Positions 8,935-17,735 of a stretch of DNA of 64,000 nt are shown piece by piece. The position numbers and the translations under genes were made by a program. The stretch is from Akkermansia muciniphila. Lineage in GTDB: Bacteria; Verrucomicrobiota; Verrucomicrobiia; Limisphaerales; SXTU01. Positions within the stretch are counted from its first letter, which is position 1. Every line of letters begins with the position of its first letter. Location: contig CAMCFN010000015.1 of the NCBI GenBank assembly GCA_945874145.1, positions 1 to 64,000 of the forward strand, given 5' to 3'. A model generated the notes under the pieces. The model was not told the origin of the DNA, ran no database searches, and worked only from the letters and a program-made list of their open reading frames with translations.

Positions 8935-10959
8935 TCATTTCAAGGCCTGCACGATGGCCTCGGTCGAAGCCGAGGGAAGCAGCGTGAGCGCAGCGTTGGA
9001 CTTTTGCAGTTCATAGACGCGCTGGGTGAAGGCGAATTGTCCTCGCAGGGCGGCGGCATCCAAGGGCTTGCCAACGCCAGTCACCGCTCCGGCGATGATG
9101 AGCTGGCGCGGGGCGATTAGCGCGGCGAGCTGGGGGATGTCGCCCACGTCGCGCACGATGTTCGCCGCGAGCAAGCCCAAGCGCTGGTTTTCATACGGCA
9201 CCTCGGTGAGGAAGCTCGCCAGCGAGTTCGCGGCGACGACGCGTTTGATGCGCGGGTCCAACGCGGCGGCGCACATGGCTGCCAGGCCGGTCGGGCCGTT
9301 GGCCACAATCGTCACGGGCAACAACTGCTTTGCCTGGGCGGCCTGATCCAGGGCGGCGCGGATGTCGTAGGTCCATTGGGACAAAATCGAGCGCCCCAGC
9401 CAAAGCGACCACTGCGCGCTGTTGTGATCGGGTGCCCGGCCGATTTTGTCGTTCGGAACCGCTTCCAAACCCACAGCGCGCAGTCGCACGGAGTGGACTT
9501 GGTAGTTGGCCTCGCGCAGTGCCTTGGCCAGCGGGTTGGCGACCGTCAGGTCCGGGCTCTCGGTGTCGAGCAGCAGCACGGTTCCTCGGGGCCTGCCTGT
9601 GCCGGCCGGACCTTGCACCCACGAGCTGCTGGCTGAGTTCCGCTGCTCCAACGCCAGCACATGGACACCCAAGATTTGGGTCTCCAAGACGGTGCGCGCG
9701 GCTTTGGCCCGTGATTCCCATGCGGCAGCCGAAGTGGGCGCGGGAGTGGCCTTCAACTGTTTGAGGCCCTCGGCGGCGGCAAATTTCGGAATCGTCATCC
9801 AGTCGTCCGGCCGCGTCTGGCCGGGGTAGCAGCGGAGGATTTCAGGATCTTCAGTTTCAAACTTGGGCTCGGGGACGGGGGAGCCATCGCCCTCGCCTTT
9901 CAAGTGCTTGGCCATCCAGCCATACATGGCCTCGCGCATGGGCTGGCTGTAGGCGTGGGGCGACTCGAACGTGGTGTGGCGCACATTCGCCGGCTGGCCG
10001 TGCAGGGCAAAGACCGGCTCGGCGAGCGCGAGGGACTTCTTCGCCTCGGCAATGGAGAATTGCGGAGAATCCTTGGTCGCGCTGATCACCATAAGCGCGC
10101 GCGGTGCAACCATCGCCAGCAGGCCCCACTCCTCGGTGAAGCGCAGCGCGCCGGGGACGACCTCGCACATGCAACAGGCGGTGCCGAGATAGGCCTGGTA
10201 GTTGCCGACGGAGCACACGGGCACGACGGCCTTGAAACGTTCGTCGAACGCGCCGGCATACATGGTCTGGTTGCCGCCGCCGCTGGCACCAGTGATGCCG
10301 AGCCGTGTGCCGTCCACCTCGGGACGGGTGAGCAGATAGTCTACCGCGCGCATGTTTTCATAGACTTGCAGGCCGGACAGCGGCAGGCCGACGGGGAACA
10401 GCGTGGCGGCTGTCATCTCGCCGTGATACTCGCCCAGGTTTTTGCCCACGGCGCGTTCCCCGGCCCCGAAGGCGTCCACCACCAGCACGAAGTAGCCGAG
10501 CTTCGCGAGCCCGATGCAGCGGGATTGGACGACCGGATCCTGCTTCGCGCCGCGCCAGTGGCCGTGAACGCACAGCACCGTGGGAAGCCTGCCGGGCTGG
10601 GCGGGCACGTAGGCGTTCGCGGTCATGCGCACGCCGGGGAGGGTTTGGAAGGTGATTTTCTCGATGCGGTAGCCGTCCCGCTGGAGCACGCCGTGAGATT
10701 GGGGATTCAACGGGGCAGGGGACTGCGGCCACGCGCCCCAGGCCCGCCGGAGGTTTTCACGCAGCACGGTGCGCTGCTGGGTCCAGTCAGCCAGCGTGGC
10801 AGGAGCCTTGTCACCGGCCCGCAACTCGGCGGCGCGCGCCTTGATGAAGTGCTCGAAGGCGCGGGAAGGTTCATTGGTGGATTCGGCGGCTTGCGCGGCG
10901 GTCAGGCTCAAGGCGCAAAGCAAAGGGAACAACAGGCGAACACGTGATTGCGGTGACAT
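8935..10959 (-). CDS. Secreted tandem alpha/beta-hydrolase (acetyl-xylan-esterase-like), second domain degenerate
   Basis: 674 residues starting at MSPQSRVRLLFPLLCAL, a signal peptide. The N-terminal half is a full alpha/beta-hydrolase with VLCVHGHWRG (oxyanion strand), the nucleophile elbow GASGGGNQ, Asp in ATKDSPQF and His in FESPHAYS; it resembles the acetyl xylan esterase/abhydrolase_7 group. The C-terminal 230 residues repeat the fold (GTVLLLDTESPD, then VTIVANGPTGLAAMCAAA), but the elbow Ser is replaced in GPTG, so that domain is probably not catalytic. An ester substrate on a plant or algal polysaccharide is inferred. It is divergent from the LamG gene at 11068 across 108 bp. Confidence 0.8.
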   Translation of the reverse strand: MSPQSRVRLLFPLLCALSLTAAQAAESTNEPSRAFEHFIKARAAELRAGDKAPATLADWTQQRTVLRENLRRAWGAWPQSPAPLNPQSHGVLQRDGYRIEKITFQTLPGVRMTANAYVPAQPGRLPTVLCVHGHWRGAKQDPVVQSRCIGLAKLGYFVLVVDAFGAGERAVGKNLGEYHGEMTAATLFPVGLPLSGLQVYENMRAVDYLLTRPEVDGTRLGITGASGGGNQTMYAGAFDERFKAVVPVCSVGNYQAYLGTACCMCEVVPGALRFTEEWGLLAMVAPRALMVISATKDSPQFSIAEAKKSLALAEPVFALHGQPANVRHTTFESPHAYSQPMREAMYGWMAKHLKGEGDGSPVPEPKFETEDPEILRCYPGQTRPDDWMTIPKFAAAEGLKQLKATPAPTSAAAWESRAKAARTVLETQILGVHVLALEQRNSASSSWVQGPAGTGRPRGTVLLLDTESPDLTVANPLAKALREANYQVHSVRLRAVGLEAVPNDKIGRAPDHNSAQWSLWLGRSILSQWTYDIRAALDQAAQAKQLLPVTIVANGPTGLAAMCAAALDPRIKRVVAANSLASFLTEVPYENQRLGLLAANIVRDVGDIPQLAALIAPRQLIIAGAVTGVGKPLDAAALRGQFAFTQRVYELQKSNAALTLLPSASTEAIVQALK

Positions 10960-11067
10960 GGCGGAGTTGTCGCCAGCCGCAGCGGTTTCGGCAACGTGTT
11001 TTTGGCGCGCCGCTGGCCGGGCTTGAGCTGTTGCATGTGAACTGGCATGCTCACGCCCATTCAATCC

Positions 11068-11922
11068 ATGAAAACCTCGATTGCCTGTTTGCTGCTGACC
11101 ACGGTCTTCACCCAGCTCATTGCCGCTCCGGCCCCAGACGTGGCCGGGTTGGCCAAGGCGCTAACCTTCCACGCTTCCTTCGATCAGGGACTGGACGCGG
11201 ATTTCTCACGGGGAGAAAAGGCCTGCTATTACCGACAGGGGAAGTCACTGGTGCCGGCGGCACCCAACGAGGAGCTTAAAGTCGTCTCGGGAGCCGGGCG
11301 TTTTGGTGGCGGGCTGCATTTCACCAAGAAGGGAAAGACGAACCCGGCTTTCAAGAGCGCGGGCATGCTGGACTACAACGCCAAAGACTGGAGCGCCGCT
11401 GTGTCCGTCTGGCTGCGGCTGGACCCGGACAAGGACTTGGAGCCCGGCTATTGCGACCCGGTGCAGATTGTCGGGGACGACACGAAGAAAGGGTTCATCT
11501 TTCTGGAGTGGTCGAAAGACGAGACCCCGCGGCACTTTCGCTTCGCGATCCGGCCGCTGTTCCCGATCTGGAATCCGAACAACCTCGACTGGGCGAAAAT
11601 GACCGCCGAGCAGCGGCCGGCGGTGCAGTTGACGCGCGCGCCGTTCTCGCGGGAGGCGTGGACCCACGCGGTGTTCTCGTTCGCGCACATCAACGACAAG
11701 ACCAAGAAACCCATCGGCCGGCTCCACTTGAACGGTGTGCTCAAGGGAACGATTGAGAACTGGGATTTGACCTTTGGCTGGGACCCGGCGCAGGTGCTGC
11801 TGGTGCTTGGAGCATCTTACGTTGGCCATCTGGACGATTTGGCCGTCTTCAATCGTCCGCTGACCGATGCCGAGGTGAAGCAGCTCTTCGGCCTCAAGAC
11901 CGGCGCGCGCGAACTGCACTAG
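11068..11922 (+). CDS. Secreted LamG-like (concanavalin-fold) protein
   Basis: 284 residues from MKTSIACLLLTTVFTQLIAA, a signal peptide. The mature protein shows a jellyroll pattern: LTFHASFDQGLDADFSRG, GGGLHFTKKGKTNP, WSAAVSVWLRLDPDKDLEPG, WTHAVFSFAHIND, GRLHLNGVLKG and the typical closing LDDLAVFNRPLTDAEVKQLF. That last strand with a following helix is the LamG_3 signature. It probably binds carbohydrate or sits at the cell surface. It stands between an esterase and the cytochrome/DUF1552 pair, all reading right except the esterase. Confidence 0.8.
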   Translation: MKTSIACLLLTTVFTQLIAAPAPDVAGLAKALTFHASFDQGLDADFSRGEKACYYRQGKSLVPAAPNEELKVVSGAGRFGGGLHFTKKGKTNPAFKSAGMLDYNAKDWSAAVSVWLRLDPDKDLEPGYCDPVQIVGDDTKKGFIFLEWSKDETPRHFRFAIRPLFPIWNPNNLDWAKMTAEQRPAVQLTRAPFSREAWTHAVFSFAHINDKTKKPIGRLHLNGVLKGTIENWDLTFGWDPAQVLLVLGASYVGHLDDLAVFNRPLTDAEVKQLFGLKTGARELH

Positions 11923-11972
11923 GCTGAGCATGCCTTGACCGCAGGCGGTTTCGCCAACAGGTTTTGCACGCA

Positions 11973-14900
11973 ATGAATCGAGCGAGGCCAGTGTTCAATT
12001 CTACCGCATTGCGCTCAGCCCTTGGGTTGCGATGCAGCGTGGGTGCAGTCTGCCTCGCCCTGCTATCAACAGTGGCCAAGTGTGCTGAGCCGGCGGTGGC
12101 GGCCAAGGAGGTGTTGAGCCGGCACTGCTACGAGTGCCACGGCAGCGCGAAGGCCAAGGGCGGGGTGGATCTCAAGCGACTGGCTGCCGATCCGAAGGCG
12201 ACCGAGGACTTCGGACTGTGGGAGAAGGTCCGCGATTCCGTGGCCAGTGGTGACATGCCTCCGCCCAATGCCAAGCCTCTGGCCGCTGCGGACAAGCAGG
12301 CGTTGGTGACGTGGACCACGGCAGCCTTGGACGCGGCCGCTGCGGCGAAGTCTGGCGACCCCGGTCCGGTCACGATGCGGCGGCTTTCCAATGCGGAATA
12401 CGACTACACGCTCCGCGACCTCACCGGGCGTGATTACCGGCTGGCGAAGGAATTTCAGGCTGATAGCGGCGGCGGTGAAGGTTTTTCCAACACCGGCGAT
12501 GTGCTCTTCCTCAGCCCGGCGGCGTTGGACAGCTACTTCAATGCCGCTCGCAAGGTGGCTGATCACGCCACGATCATGCCTGGGACGGGCATCATCTTTC
12601 ACGCGCATCGCATCGGCTTGCGCGGCCCGGAGCAGGTGAAGGCGCAGGCCGTGGAGGGGATCAATCTCTGGTATCAACAGCAGGCGGCGGTGCACCTGCC
12701 CAAGGATTTGGAGGATGCGCGGGAAGTCGATTACCTGGTGGCCTGTTGGAAGCATCGGCATTTCAAGGAGCCCATCGCAGAGTTGGCGCGGGCGGCTGGC
12801 TTGATTCGGCCTTTCTTGGAAAACTGGTGGCGGCTGGTGAACAGCACCGAGCCCAAATCCCGCTTCCTCGACCTGACGCGTGTGGCGTGGCGCGAACTGC
12901 CCGGGCCTGACGCGGCGCATCCCGGCACAGTGCCTTTGACCGTCAGGGAGGGGGCCAGATCCATCCGGGAGCAGCTGTTGGCATGGAATAGTTCCACGCC
13001 AACGGGCAGCTCTGTGAGCCGCTGGTTGCAGGACGCCAGCCGGGATCAGGCGCACCGGCTGACTGCCGATGTCGTAGGCAAGTCGAACGCTTTTCTCTGC
13101 ATCGGCGATACCGGAGATGGCCATCGAGGCGATATTGCCCTGATCACCGGCCTGCAATTGCAGACCACGCAAGGCCCCATCCAATACCTCGATTGGTTGG
13201 AGGCCCAACTTGTGGCAGACCGGGCGGCCAAGGCTGGCGATCCGCAGGAGGCTAGGCTGATCCAGCAACGGATTGCCGCTGGAGTCCGGGTGCAAAGCGC
13301 TTTGGGAAAGCATTCCCAAGGCCCGGCGGTTTTACCGAACATGCTGGTCTTGGCCGCGCCACAAGTTCTCAGCCTGCCGCTGCCAAAAAATGCCGTGCGC
13401 CTTACCGCCGAGGCCCGGATCGACTTGAAGCAACCCGAGGCGAGGCATGCCACCTTGCAGTTGGTTTTGGATGCCGATCGCCCTCGCGAAGTCACGAAGG
13501 TGATGCCAGGGGTGGCGATCCTCTGGTTGCGCCAGCCCGAAGCCGCTGGCCGCACCATGGCCGAGTTCATGGAGTTGCGGGCGGCTTTCCCAGAGTCGTT
13601 TGACAGGCGTCTCGAGAAGGTGGCTGCCAACCTCCGGCGGGGCGCACCCGCTCAGGGAGTTTACTATTTGAGCGACGAACAACTGGGTGAGTTGGTGGGT
13701 GCAGCCGGACGGGACATGCTGCAGAAAATGCGCCTCGACTTGAACCTCGTGGCGGGTGCCCCGGGCGCTCAGCCGCCGGTGCAGCAGCGCTGGGACCAAC
13801 TGGTCTTGGGACATCTTCGTGAATTCGCGAGCCATGCCTGGCGCCGGCCGTTGGAGCGCTTGGAGGCAAAGGAGATCGAAGCCCTCTACCTTGCGGGTCT
13901 CGCCAGTGAACTTGACCAGGAATCTGCTGCGCGAGAGGTCTTGGTGCGTGTGCTGGTTTCACCGCATTTCCTTTTTCGAGCTGAGACCTTGCCCGCAGTG
14001 GGCCGGTCCACTCCTGACGAGGTGGTGCTCTCCGCTTGGGAGGTGGCTGCGCGGCTGAGTTATTTCCTCTGGGCTTCGCTGCCGGACATGGAGTTGCGCA
14101 GGGTTGCTCAGAGCGGGGCGCTGCTCCAATCGTCGGTGATCCTGCAACAGGCGGATCGCATGCTGCGCGACCCGAGAGCCGCCGCGCTGGCCTGGGAGTT
14201 TGCCGGGCAATGGCTCCAATTCACCAGGTTTGAGGAGCAGGTGGCGGTGGACGGGAAAGTCTTCCCTGAGTTTAGTCCCGAGCTCAGCCGGGACATGCAG
14301 CAAGAGGCGATCGAGTTCTTCACACATCTGGTGCGTGAGGACCGCAGTGTGGCTGACATTTGGAGTGGCGATTATTCCTTCATCAATGACCGCCTCGCCG
14401 GGCACTACGGCGTTTCTGGTTCCGTCGGCGCGCAGTTTCTGGAGGTGAAGATGGCGCAGTATCATCGGGGTGGCTTGCTGGGGATGGGCGCGATTCTGAC
14501 AAAGACCTCACGTCCGCAACGCACCAGCCCCGTGCTGCGCGGCGATTATGTGTATCAAGTGCTGCTGGGCTTCACCGTGCCGCCACCGCCCGCAGAGGTG
14601 CCCAAGCTCGACGAACAGGGGCTCCGGCCGGCCACGCTGCGGGAGCGCCTGCGGCAGCATCGTGCTGATCAGGCCTGTGCGGTTTGCCACGACCGGCTTG
14701 ATCCACTGGGCTTTGCGCTGGAGAACTTCGATGCTATCGGCCGCTTCCGCACCGCTGATTCGACTGGGGAGCTGATTGACACAACCGGTGAACTGAGGGA
14801 CGGCACGAAGCTCCAAGGCATTGAAGGCCTGCGTGGGTTTCTGCGACACAGCGAGGCCCAGCTCACCGCCCAGTTTTGCCGCAAACTGCTGGGATACGCG

Positions 14901-15065
14901 CTGGGGCGGCAGACCCGGCCCAGCGACCGGGCGCTGCTGCTAGGCATGCAGCAGGCTTTGAAACAGAAGCGTGGGCGATTCTCCGCTGCGGTGGGCGAAG
15001 TGGTTACCAGCCGGCAGTTTTTACATCGCCGCAACGAAGTCGCGAAGGTTCCCCAGATCCCTTAG
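11973..15065 (+). CDS. Planctomycete-type cytochrome c protein (PSCyt1 / DUF1587-1595-1592-1588-1585)
   Basis: 1030 residues. After a signal peptide the heme site CYECH lies in the PSCyt1 motif (LSRHCYECHGSAKAKGGVDL, then SGDMPPPNAKPL). The DUF1587-like block RRLSNAEYDYTLRDLTG follows. The C-terminal half has the DUF1595/1592 series (VLVSPHFLFRAE, RLSYFLWASLPD, FAGQWLQFTRFE), DUF1588 with a second heme motif (CAVCHDRLDPLGFALENFDA) and DUF1585 (FCRKLLGYALGRQTRPSDRALL). A stretch of about 430 residues between DUF1587 and DUF1595 matches none of these blocks. A periplasmic oxidative role is presumed for the family; the reaction is unknown. ATG 11973 is chosen over a TTG three codons upstream. 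It is coupled to the DUF1552 gene. Confidence 0.9.
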   Translation: MNRARPVFNSTALRSALGLRCSVGAVCLALLSTVAKCAEPAVAAKEVLSRHCYECHGSAKAKGGVDLKRLAADPKATEDFGLWEKVRDSVASGDMPPPNAKPLAAADKQALVTWTTAALDAAAAAKSGDPGPVTMRRLSNAEYDYTLRDLTGRDYRLAKEFQADSGGGEGFSNTGDVLFLSPAALDSYFNAARKVADHATIMPGTGIIFHAHRIGLRGPEQVKAQAVEGINLWYQQQAAVHLPKDLEDAREVDYLVACWKHRHFKEPIAELARAAGLIRPFLENWWRLVNSTEPKSRFLDLTRVAWRELPGPDAAHPGTVPLTVREGARSIREQLLAWNSSTPTGSSVSRWLQDASRDQAHRLTADVVGKSNAFLCIGDTGDGHRGDIALITGLQLQTTQGPIQYLDWLEAQLVADRAAKAGDPQEARLIQQRIAAGVRVQSALGKHSQGPAVLPNMLVLAAPQVLSLPLPKNAVRLTAEARIDLKQPEARHATLQLVLDADRPREVTKVMPGVAILWLRQPEAAGRTMAEFMELRAAFPESFDRRLEKVAANLRRGAPAQGVYYLSDEQLGELVGAAGRDMLQKMRLDLNLVAGAPGAQPPVQQRWDQLVLGHLREFASHAWRRPLERLEAKEIEALYLAGLASELDQESAAREVLVRVLVSPHFLFRAETLPAVGRSTPDEVVLSAWEVAARLSYFLWASLPDMELRRVAQSGALLQSSVILQQADRMLRDPRAAALAWEFAGQWLQFTRFEEQVAVDGKVFPEFSPELSRDMQQEAIEFFTHLVREDRSVADIWSGDYSFINDRLAGHYGVSGSVGAQFLEVKMAQYHRGGLLGMGAILTKTSRPQRTSPVLRGDYVYQVLLGFTVPPPPAEVPKLDEQGLRPATLRERLRQHRADQACAVCHDRLDPLGFALENFDAIGRFRTADSTGELIDTTGELRDGTKLQGIEGLRGFLRHSEAQLTAQFCRKLLGYALGRQTRPSDRALLLGMQQALKQKRGRFSAAVGEVVTSRQFLHRRNEVAKVPQIP

Positions 15066-15078
15066 CCTGGTCCCAAGC

Positions 15079-16398
15079 ATGAACCTCTCTCGCCGCAAGT
15101 TTCTCCGGGGCACTGGCGTTCTGTTCGGCCTGCCGTGGCTGGAGTCGGTTCAGGCGTTCGGCGCTGCGTCGCCGCGTCCTCACGAAGCCCCACGCCGGCT
15201 GGCAGTTTGTTTCATGGGCAACGGGGTCAATCCGGCGCATTGGGGAGCCAGTTCCGGCCTGGACGGGCTGCGACTCCACAAGTCGCTCACCCCATTGGAG
15301 CCGCTCAAGCAGCACCTCAACGTCTTCCAAGGCTTGTGGAATCCCGCCTCCATCGAAAGCGAGGGCACGCACTGTTCCAAAATGAATGTGCTCTCCGGGC
15401 TGCGGGTGAAGAAAACCACCTCGGACGTGGAGGTGGGGGTTTCCATGGATCAAGTCATCGCCGCTCATGCGGGCAAGGCCACGCCCGTGCCCAGCATCGT
15501 GCTGGGCACGGAGCGCCCGAAATATGCTACCTCGTTTGGCTTCACCTCGCTCTACTCGGCCCATATCTCCTGGAGCAGTCCGACCACGCCAGCCCCCAAG
15601 GAAATCTTTCCGCAACAGGCATTTGATCAGCTCTTCGACGACGGCAGCAAACGGGTGAGGAACAAGAGCATTCTGGATCTTGTGCAGGCGGATGCTCGGA
15701 GCCTTCGGCCCAAGCTCAGTTATCGGGATGGCCAGAAACTAGACGAGTATCTGGACTCCGTGCGGGAGTTGGAGCAGCGCATCGCTCGCGCGGAAAAATC
15801 CAGTGCGGCTCCGGCTGTCAACCCGGGCTGGGCACCGAAGTCCACGGCGCTGAACCTGCAGCGTCCTGCCGCCGGGTTGCCTGTGCACGCCGAGGCGCAT
15901 CTGCGATTGATGTTCGATATTCTGTTGCACGCCTTCCAGATGGACCGCACCCGGGTCGCCACGTTCATGCTTAACAACGACCAGTCAGACATGCGCTTCG
16001 CCAGCCTTGGCGGTGTTAGTGAGGGAATGCACGACCTCTCCCACCACGGTGGGGATCTCGTGAGATTGGCTCAGTATCAACGCGTCAATGAACTACAGGT
16101 GAAACTGTGGGCGGAATTTCTTGCCAAAATGCACGCCGCCAACGAAGGCGAGCGCTCGTTGCTTCAAAACAGCATGGTGCTGCTCACCAGCAGCCTCATG
16201 GATGGTAATGTCCACGATTCCACCCAATTGCCGGTGGTCTTGGCCGGTGGCGGTGGCGGCGCCATCCGAGGCGGCCGACACTTCGATCTGGGCAAGGACA
16301 CCAACCGCAAACTCTGCCGACTGCACCTCGCCCTCATGGACCGCATGGGGTTGAGAGTCGAACGCTTCGGCGACGCGGAGAACGCACTCAACATCTGA
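15079..16398 (+). CDS. DUF1552 family Tat-exported protein
   Basis: 439 residues starting at MNLSRRKFLRGTGVLFGLPW, a twin-arginine signal (SRRKFLRG). It continues with the family pattern RLAVCFMGNGVNPAHW, NVFQGLWNPASIE and GTHCSKMNVLSGLR, then ISWSSPTTPAPKEIFPQQAF, SYRDGQKLDEYLDSVRELEQ and TRVATFMLNNDQSDMRF, ending with HFDLGKDTNRKLCRLHLALM. DUF1552 proteins are nearly always encoded next to DUF1592-type cytochromes, as here (13-bp gap). The two are thought to form one exported complex. Function unknown. Confidence 0.92.
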   Translation: MNLSRRKFLRGTGVLFGLPWLESVQAFGAASPRPHEAPRRLAVCFMGNGVNPAHWGASSGLDGLRLHKSLTPLEPLKQHLNVFQGLWNPASIESEGTHCSKMNVLSGLRVKKTTSDVEVGVSMDQVIAAHAGKATPVPSIVLGTERPKYATSFGFTSLYSAHISWSSPTTPAPKEIFPQQAFDQLFDDGSKRVRNKSILDLVQADARSLRPKLSYRDGQKLDEYLDSVRELEQRIARAEKSSAAPAVNPGWAPKSTALNLQRPAAGLPVHAEAHLRLMFDILLHAFQMDRTRVATFMLNNDQSDMRFASLGGVSEGMHDLSHHGGDLVRLAQYQRVNELQVKLWAEFLAKMHAANEGERSLLQNSMVLLTSSLMDGNVHDSTQLPVVLAGGGGGAIRGGRHFDLGKDTNRKLCRLHLALMDRMGLRVERFGDAENALNI

Positions 16399-16431
16399 TC
16401 CGTCCAGCGGCGGTCTGGTTCCCGTTTGTCT

Positions 16432-17580
16432 GTGAAATTTCTTCCTTTTGTTGGCGCGCTGATGCTGGCCGGCGGTTGGCTTCCCGCTGCGGTTGCGGCG
16501 GTCAGCACCCTGGGCACGCCCTTGCCGGCTGTAGCCCCAAAGGCGCGGCTGGTGCTGAACGAGGCTTGGGAAAGCGGCACGATCGCGCCGGACAAATGGT
16601 ATGCTCCACGCAGCCGATGGGGCGCTGGCAATCACGGCGTCACCCGTGACAACGTCCGTATCGAACGCGAGGTCGTGAACGGCCGGGCGCAGCCAGTGCT
16701 GGTCTGTCAGGCCAATGGGGATCTTTACCAAGGCCCGATCATCGGCTTCGCTGGCAAAAGGACGCGTGTGGGCGGAGTCCTCATCTCAAAGGACTTTTTC
16801 GCATCCGGCCGGTTCGAGGTGGTGATGAAGATCGGTGCGCGGAAGCAAGCGACCGATGGCCCCGCCGATCCAGCGCGGCCCAAAGGCGCGGTCCCAGCCA
16901 TCTGGACCTATGCCTACCGCTTCGTCACCGTGCCCAAGGAGCGCATGGATGAGTTTGTCCCCGCCGTCCCGCTCTACAATCCGCACCTGAAAGCCTACGG
17001 CACCGGCGCTAACGAGCACTGGTCTGAGCTGGATTTTCCCGAGCTGGGGAAGGGCGGGTATTTTATGCAGGGCCTTTACAATGCATTCTCGCAGAACCGG
17101 GCGGACACGCAGGCTTTCGATGTGGGGCTGGTGGCGGATGGCGGCTACCACACCTTCACCACGGAGTGGCGCACGAAACTGGTGCCCCTGCCAGACATCA
17201 CCGATGCGCAAGTCGTGGCTGCCGAGGGGTGTTGGTGGATTCGCGACCAAGCAGTCCCCTTCGAGACGTATCTCGGAAATCCGCTGAAGCGGTTGGGCAA
17301 GGACCAATACGCGGTCCACACCGGCGACCGGGCGGACCACTGGATCGATGGCAAGAAGGTGGCGGAGAACATCCGCTTTGTCCCGGCGATGGCCGCCCAA
17401 CTCACCATGGGAGTTTGGCTGCCAGAATGGGCGGGCGAAGCCCCGTGGAAGCGGACAACGGTTTCCTTCGCGTCCGTGAAGGTCTGGCAGTTCGACGACG
17501 AGGGCGATGTGCGCGGCATACTAACGGCGAGCCTGCGGGACAGCTTTGATGCGGCTGGCCGCCCACTGACGAAGCCATGA
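16432..17580 (+). CDS. Secreted glycoside hydrolase family 16-like protein
   Basis: 382 residues. GTG 16432 gives VKFLPFVGALMLAGGWLPA, a signal peptide. The concanavalin-type domain includes NEAWESGTIAPDKWY, FASGRFEVVMKIGAR and the key strand HWSELDFPELG, which fits the GH16 catalytic ExDxxE pattern (nucleophile Glu, acid/base Glu). It is followed by YHTFTTEWR and the closing strand VKVWQFDDEGD. GH16 enzymes cut beta-glucans, agars or carrageenans; the substrate here cannot be told. It lies 33 bp after the DUF1552 gene and probably shares its transcript. Confidence 0.75.
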   Translation: MKFLPFVGALMLAGGWLPAAVAAVSTLGTPLPAVAPKARLVLNEAWESGTIAPDKWYAPRSRWGAGNHGVTRDNVRIEREVVNGRAQPVLVCQANGDLYQGPIIGFAGKRTRVGGVLISKDFFASGRFEVVMKIGARKQATDGPADPARPKGAVPAIWTYAYRFVTVPKERMDEFVPAVPLYNPHLKAYGTGANEHWSELDFPELGKGGYFMQGLYNAFSQNRADTQAFDVGLVADGGYHTFTTEWRTKLVPLPDITDAQVVAAEGCWWIRDQAVPFETYLGNPLKRLGKDQYAVHTGDRADHWIDGKKVAENIRFVPAMAAQLTMGVWLPEWAGEAPWKRTTVSFASVKVWQFDDEGDVRGILTASLRDSFDAAGRPLTKP

Positions 17581-17735
17581 AGGCTGGCGGCTGGCGCCTC
17601 CGCGCACACTGCCCCGGGGATAACGGCGAAACGATTGGTCGGTGGCCTTGCGAACAGTGAAGCGGAGTAATCGCAGTGCCCCAGCGTGGCTGGCATTCGG
17701 CTTCCCCGGCTGCAGCTTTCTGGCATTATTCCGCC

